From Hypholoma sublateritium FD-334 SS-4 (lineage: Eukaryota; Basidiomycota; Agaricomycetes; Agaricales; Strophariaceae), in assembly GCA_000827495.1 (NCBI GenBank), contig KN817679.1:11604-23706 (forward strand): a stretch of 12,103 bases of DNA, written 5' to 3'. The notes beneath the pieces were generated by a model that was given only the letters and a program-made list of their open reading frames with translations, did not search any database and was not told where the DNA came from. The position numbers were made by a program, and so were the translations under genes. Positions 8,120 through 12,103 of the stretch are shown here, piece by piece (position 1 is the stretch's first letter; each line of letters starts with the position of its first letter).

Positions 8120-10660
8120 TGAAGCACGCCGAGAGTCAGCACGAAGGAGGTCGCATTTTAAAGACTAAACTCGCCAATGCCTTGTTTCCTGCATAAATAC
8201 ATCCTTCAAAACATGACGGTGCAACCGAAAATCAGCGAGAACAGCGCTAAAACGCGCACCCACACACGAGACCGATGACCACGAAGCGCAGATACGTACC
8301 CGGTTGGCCATGATCACTGTAAACGGCATCAGGGCACCGCGTTCGTCTCGCGTTCGTCTGACACCTTAGCGTGAAGACCTAGCATTGTGCGTGTCCTGTC
8401 TTCCGCCCGCGCAGCGTACCTCCACGTCGCACACACGAGACGTGGTTCGCTGACGACAGCCACGATGTCTGTACATNGCGCGCTAATACTGCCANGTTGT
8501 CAGCCGCACCGAGGTTCCACTATTAGCACCCGCGTGCTCGCGCATCGTTTGCCGGTCGCGCAGCATGACGCGAACACATCGCTACGGATTCAGAGTACNC
8601 GCGCATTGGAAGCGCTGGCGGACAACACGAGCGCTGCATCTCTCAGCGTTGGTAGTGGAGGCGCAGCGTCTGCGTCTGAGCCGACACGGACGCTCCGAGG
8701 AGCGATAAACCTGCATGGCGATCAGCGNAGTATACGCATAGAGGATGGGAAGCGCAGGCTGCGNGTGGACGTGTCGGTGGAGTTGAGCGAATGCCAGGGG
8801 GAGCGCGGGTGTGAGGCGATGGCGGCGGCGTGGATGAGCCTTCGCGTTCGTAGTCCGTGCTGCGGCGTGGCGGAATATGCATGCGCTGACGATAGGAAGA
8901 GGGAACGCGCTTAGGCGTGTGATCTTGCGCGGGCGATGCGGTCCCGCTTCGCATTCTCCTCCAATTACACGTCGANCGAAGCGCCGCACGCCCCGCATGG
9001 GACACGCACGCCCGGAACGCAACACTACAGCACAAGGGCGNGCACTCCGCCTTCATTGCTCGATGTGTGCATATAGACATCGATCAACACCACAAAAATA
9101 GGTAGCACGCTCAATGTGCNTCGCGCATCCACGGCCGGGCTCGGATAGTGGTCTCCACCAGGCGCTTTCCCAGCCAACCAAGCGCGCGCATATACCCCGC
9201 GATACTGCATGTCCTTTCCGCGCGCGCGATCTCCCGCTTTGGAAAGATCGGACACGGGCTGATGGCACTATCGTATGAGCGGAGCATAAAAGCGTGGCGA
9301 TTTTTGCCATCGTTTCTGGTTCTCTGGTTCGGGTGGCCGGCGATGATCGTNCGGCTCTCGCTGTGCAGCCTGTATGCGGTGGGATGAACATGGTGAGGGG
9401 GTGCATGGGCCTCTGACGGGGAGCGCGGAGGGGGAGGGAGCCGGCGCATGCGCGAGGAACTATGGAGGCGGCGGCGTGCTGCGGGCAACGGGCATGGACC
9501 GCGACAGCGCATGCTCGATGCGTCGTTCAGAACGCCGGCGCTGGAGGGAGGCGCGGCGACGGTTCTCATGATTGAAAGCAGTCAAGGGGAGGGGAGGCGG
9601 TATGGGGAGCTACTCCGCGCGCGGGGGGGGAAGAGGCTGCGCCGAGGACGTGGGCGCGGTCAACGGAGGGAAAGCGCATTCTAGGGGATGTTCAACGGGA
9701 CTGCATTCGCCAAGCAGGGAGGGAGGAGCGGTGGGCCGCGCAGACGGGAGCGGTACGGGGCGTGGTAGACGACGGGATGCGCGCGTCGGGGCTTTGGCAA
9801 TACAGTACATCCGCGTGCGTTCTCACTCGCCGTGTGCCCATCGCGCAGCGAACTCTACTCTGCGGGGCGAAAAGGGCGCTTGCAGCTGCTGCGCGCATGC
9901 CGCGCGCCCCGGGCCGACCGACGTTCTCGGCCCGACGGCGTTGCCCGCCAGACCGGCCGCTGGGTGTCCGCATCCCAGAAACCCAGCGAGCGCACTGCGC
10001 ATCGTACAGTGCTGGCATGTCCTCGCGCAGAATTACGCACGCCCTGTGCGCTGAATATCTCCGCCGCCCTGCCCGTGCTCGATGGAGCGCACTGTCCACG
10101 GTCCGCTCGCATTGACGGCTCCCGGCAACGCCGCAGAACCAGACCTCCCACTGGGTCATGAGTCCAGGCGTATTCCACCCCGCAACATGTGCACTTCCGA
10201 GCTCCTGGCGTCGGCGGCGACGGCCTTCCATGATCTACTGCGCTGCGCACCGTCCGGCGCGACTGCTGCATTGTCCTGGCGCTGAAGCGGTCGCGCCTCG
10301 AGCAGAATGTCGGCGGCGGCGGCGGAACGCTCCTGCACCTCCGCATCGCTCCTCCCGTGTTTGAGTCTACTCCGCGGCGTGCGGCTCTGAGCTGTGCTCC
10401 CGCTGAAGCGCTGAAGCACTCATGCCTCAGAAGTACATTCGCATATTCCACGGCGTGGTCCCTACAGCNCGTCCCGAACGCCGCTTCGGATCGCGATAGG
10501 CTACATCGGTGNGCGCGGAGCATCTGCGCGTCGAAACTCGCTCCCGCGGTGCACGGAANGGTGTGTACAGGCACCGGCGGACGCTACGCGATGTGATGTA
10601 GATGCGCCAGTCCATGAATATATACGCGAGATAGACCAGGCGCGCTTGAGGGAGCAGGGC
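8120..10660. other. GC-rich stretch with scattered N bases and no recognisable gene
   Basis: Many overlapping open frames occur on both strands (for example 9572-10054 plus, and 9692-10231 and 9855-10574 minus), as expected by chance in GC-rich, CpG-rich DNA. None shows a conserved motif, a protein-like residue order, or a consistent set of donor, branch and acceptor sites. I saw no long terminal repeats, terminal inverted repeats, transposase or reverse-transcriptase motifs, tRNA or rRNA. Thirteen isolated N bases lie between 8477 and 10661. It may be decayed repeat or subtelomere-like DNA, but that is a guess. Confidence 0.55.
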
Positions 10661-10938
10661 NGGCTATGCATTTCTGGAAAGCTACGTACATTGGGGTTTC
10701 TATACCTTTGGAATTACTTATTTTGTTGTGTATGTGATTATCTGTACTGCGAATGATAGATTCAGAAAGCAGAGTAAAAAACCTGCCGCGAATTTGANCG
10801 CAAGCNTGCAACCTTCTTCACAAATTCAGCGAGGACCAAGCGAGGACTGGAGATTCTGGAAAAAGGACAATATCATATAGGCNTTCAAGTACTCTATAGA
10901 TGATGGTACCCGATGTGATAAAAATAAGATGGACCTAC

Positions 10939-11129
10939 ACGTAAAGGTCAATGTCGCTCACCAGAGTTCAATCATCCATGCAACTCTCGTCGGGAACTGG
11001 TTCATCCGATGACCTCTGGTGCTGTGCTGAGCCNACGTAAAGGTCAATGTCGCTCACCAGAGTTCAATCATCCATGCAACTCTCGTCGGGAACTGGTTCA
11101 TCCGATGACCTCTGGTGCTGTGCTGAGCC
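10939..11129 (+). repeat. Perfect 95-bp direct duplication separated by a single N
   Basis: Copy 1 is 10939-11033, the N is at 11034, and copy 2 is 11035-11129. By eye the copies are identical over all 95 bases, starting ACGTAAAGGTCAATG and ending GTGCTGAGCC. Homology stops abruptly at both outer edges. The copies contain no convincing gene. An unmerged overlap between contigs explains the lone N and the absence of divergence better than an old biological repeat. A recent tandem duplication remains possible. Confidence 0.95.
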
Positions 11130-11465
11130 AATATAGCGCTGCAGCCTGCGGCTCGTCCACCCCATCCAATGCAGCGACGCAAGTATCGATTTGATATTAC
11201 TTAAACCACTGCCGCTCGTCCGCTTCCACTGCCCCATAAGATTAACATGTCAATGCTGAATAGAGAGCGAGGACGACACCGACGTGTACGTAGCATGGGA
11301 CTTCTGTACAGTGTCAACTAGCGTGGCTGACGCGGAGATACATCTCCCCTTGTGTGCGCTGCCATGCACCAGCTTCGACATTGCATTTTAGCAGGAGATT
11401 CACCTTCCGTTTCTAGATGAGGTTCATCACCAGTAGTTGCACACAGAGATGCAGTGCGCGGCATG
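11130..11465. other. Intergenic stretch, nothing assignable
   Basis: Composition is mixed and the open frames are short. The minus-strand frame at 11318-11545 overlaps the first hairpin and has no recognisable motif. I see no RNA gene, promoter or transposon end here. Confidence 0.5.
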
Positions 11466-11492
11466 TCCGTGGGGATCGTCGATCCCCACGGA
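11466..11492 (+). repeat. Hairpin 1: perfect 12-bp inverted repeat, 3-nt loop
   Basis: The left arm TCCGTGGGGATC (11466-11477) is the exact reverse complement of the right arm GATCCCCACGGA (11481-11492), with loop GTC. No T-run follows, and it is far from any supported gene, so a terminator role is not indicated. A related hairpin lies 90 bp downstream. Confidence 0.9.
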
Positions 11493-11554
11493 TGTGCTCG
11501 ATCAAATTTCACCACGTAAAAATGAATTTTGCATGTAATATTCACCTTCTGCGC

Positions 11555-11583
11555 GTCTGTGGGGACCGAGGATCCCCACAGAC
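11555..11583 (+). repeat. Hairpin 2: related 11-bp inverted repeat
   Basis: The arms GTCTGTGGGGA (11555-11565) and TCCCCACAGAC (11573-11583) pair perfectly. The 7-nt interior can add one more C-G pair after a C/A mismatch. It shares the TGTGGGGA-type core with hairpin 1 at a 90-bp offset. The flanking A/T-rich sequence after each hairpin is also similar, so the two appear to be diverged copies of one unit. Confidence 0.88.
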
Positions 11584-12103
11584 ACGCAACAAGTAAATAT
11601 TACTCGCCAAAATAATTTTTGCGCAGTGACATTTGACTGAGCGCGCCCAGTGAATTCCATTGCCACTCACAAGCTAATAAGTCTTGTTATAATTCTCAAG
11701 GCTCTTGAGGAGCACATATTCCATTATTCACTCAACCTCTAACTACGGTTTACCTTGGCCCAGGCGAACACACCATTCGCCGCTCGCACCTGACACATAC
11801 CTGTCAGCGCCATGGACTTCCTGTTACCACTAATGTTGTGTTGCCTGCAGCGAGATGCTGGGAATTGGGGAGGACATGTGCGCCGCATGCGTGCAGCGGG
11901 TGGATGGACTGCACCAAAATTAAACACGACACGCGCTGTGCACACCTCCATACTCCCACTCCCACCCCTATGACTATGTCCCACTACCCCAAATCTCGCT
12001 GCCGCCTCCAGAGCCCCTCAGATTTGCCCCAGATTTCCCTCCCCCTCATGAAGTGCATCAATAAAATAATCCATCATGTCATTTTCAGCGAAGATAAACC
12101 TCA
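11584..12103. other. 3' end of window, no supported gene
   Basis: A short inverted repeat CTCAAG-gct-CTTGAG lies at 11695-11709, and an AATAAA occurs at 12060-12065 on the plus strand. The minus-strand frame at 11739-11984 has no recognisable motif. A CT-rich stretch (about 11940-12050) could be promoter-like for a gene beyond the window, but nothing confirms it. Confidence 0.45.

Noticed and set aside
9286..9296. CATAAAAG-like TATA element.
   Set aside because: No supported gene follows on either strand, and the match is short.
9692..10574. Two minus-strand frames of 179 and 239 residues in the GC-rich segment.
   Set aside because: They overlap each other, are rich in Arg/Ala/Ser without conserved blocks, and the larger one contains N bases. 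They are expected by chance at this GC content.
11466..11583. Paired hairpins as Helitron 3' ends or transcription terminators.
   Set aside because: No CTRR-T follows either hairpin within the usual short distance, no T-tract follows, and no gene ends nearby.
11863..11934. A plus-strand segment after an acceptor-like TGCAG, reading GEDMCAACVQRVDG, resembling a fragment of a Cys-rich DNA-binding motif.
   Set aside because: It has only one C-x2-C pair, stops after about 23 codons and has no upstream exon that I can define.

Overview
The window looks like fungal nuclear DNA, most likely from an agaricomycete (basidiomycete mushroom or polypore). The coding sequence is very GC-rich. Two introns are only 52-53 nt long, with GTRCGT-type donors and CTNAC branch sites just upstream of TAG. 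The one clear gene combines an N-terminal AreA 'GATA-like' (DUF1752-type) motif with a DUF3295-type C-terminus, a fungal-specific arrangement.

Bases 2-6722 hold the 3' part of one large plus-strand gene whose start lies to the left of the window. I reconstruct four exons: 2-65, 119-1089, 2288-5194 and 5247-6722. The reading phases agree at all three junctions, and 1805 residues are visible. The protein is mostly disordered (Gln-, Pro-, Ser-, Ala- and His-rich), with conserved islands at the two ends. No GATA zinc finger is visible, so this looks like a nutrient-signalling co-regulator rather than a GATA factor. The central intron (1090-2287, about 1.2 kb) is unusually long for a fungus. It could contain an unrecognised small exon or an internal promoter.

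Bases 6723-7790 are AT-richer 3' flank with no supported gene. Bases 7790-8120 contain a weak candidate for the end of a small spliced minus-strand gene. Bases 8120-10660 are GC-rich and carry many chance open frames, none of which I recognise as a gene. Bases 10660-12103 are mixed in composition and also have no supported gene. That last part contains a perfect 95-bp direct duplication split by a single N (10939-11129), which looks like an unmerged contig overlap, and two related hairpins 90 bp apart (11466-11583) with one compensated base-pair change.

Seventeen of the 18 isolated N bases fall between 8477 and 11034, so fine detail there is less reliable. I see no tRNA, rRNA, CRISPR array, recognisable transposase or complete mobile element. 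I found no multi-gene system. The best leads are the long intron, the tandem splice acceptor, the histidine-alternating tract and the paired hairpins.
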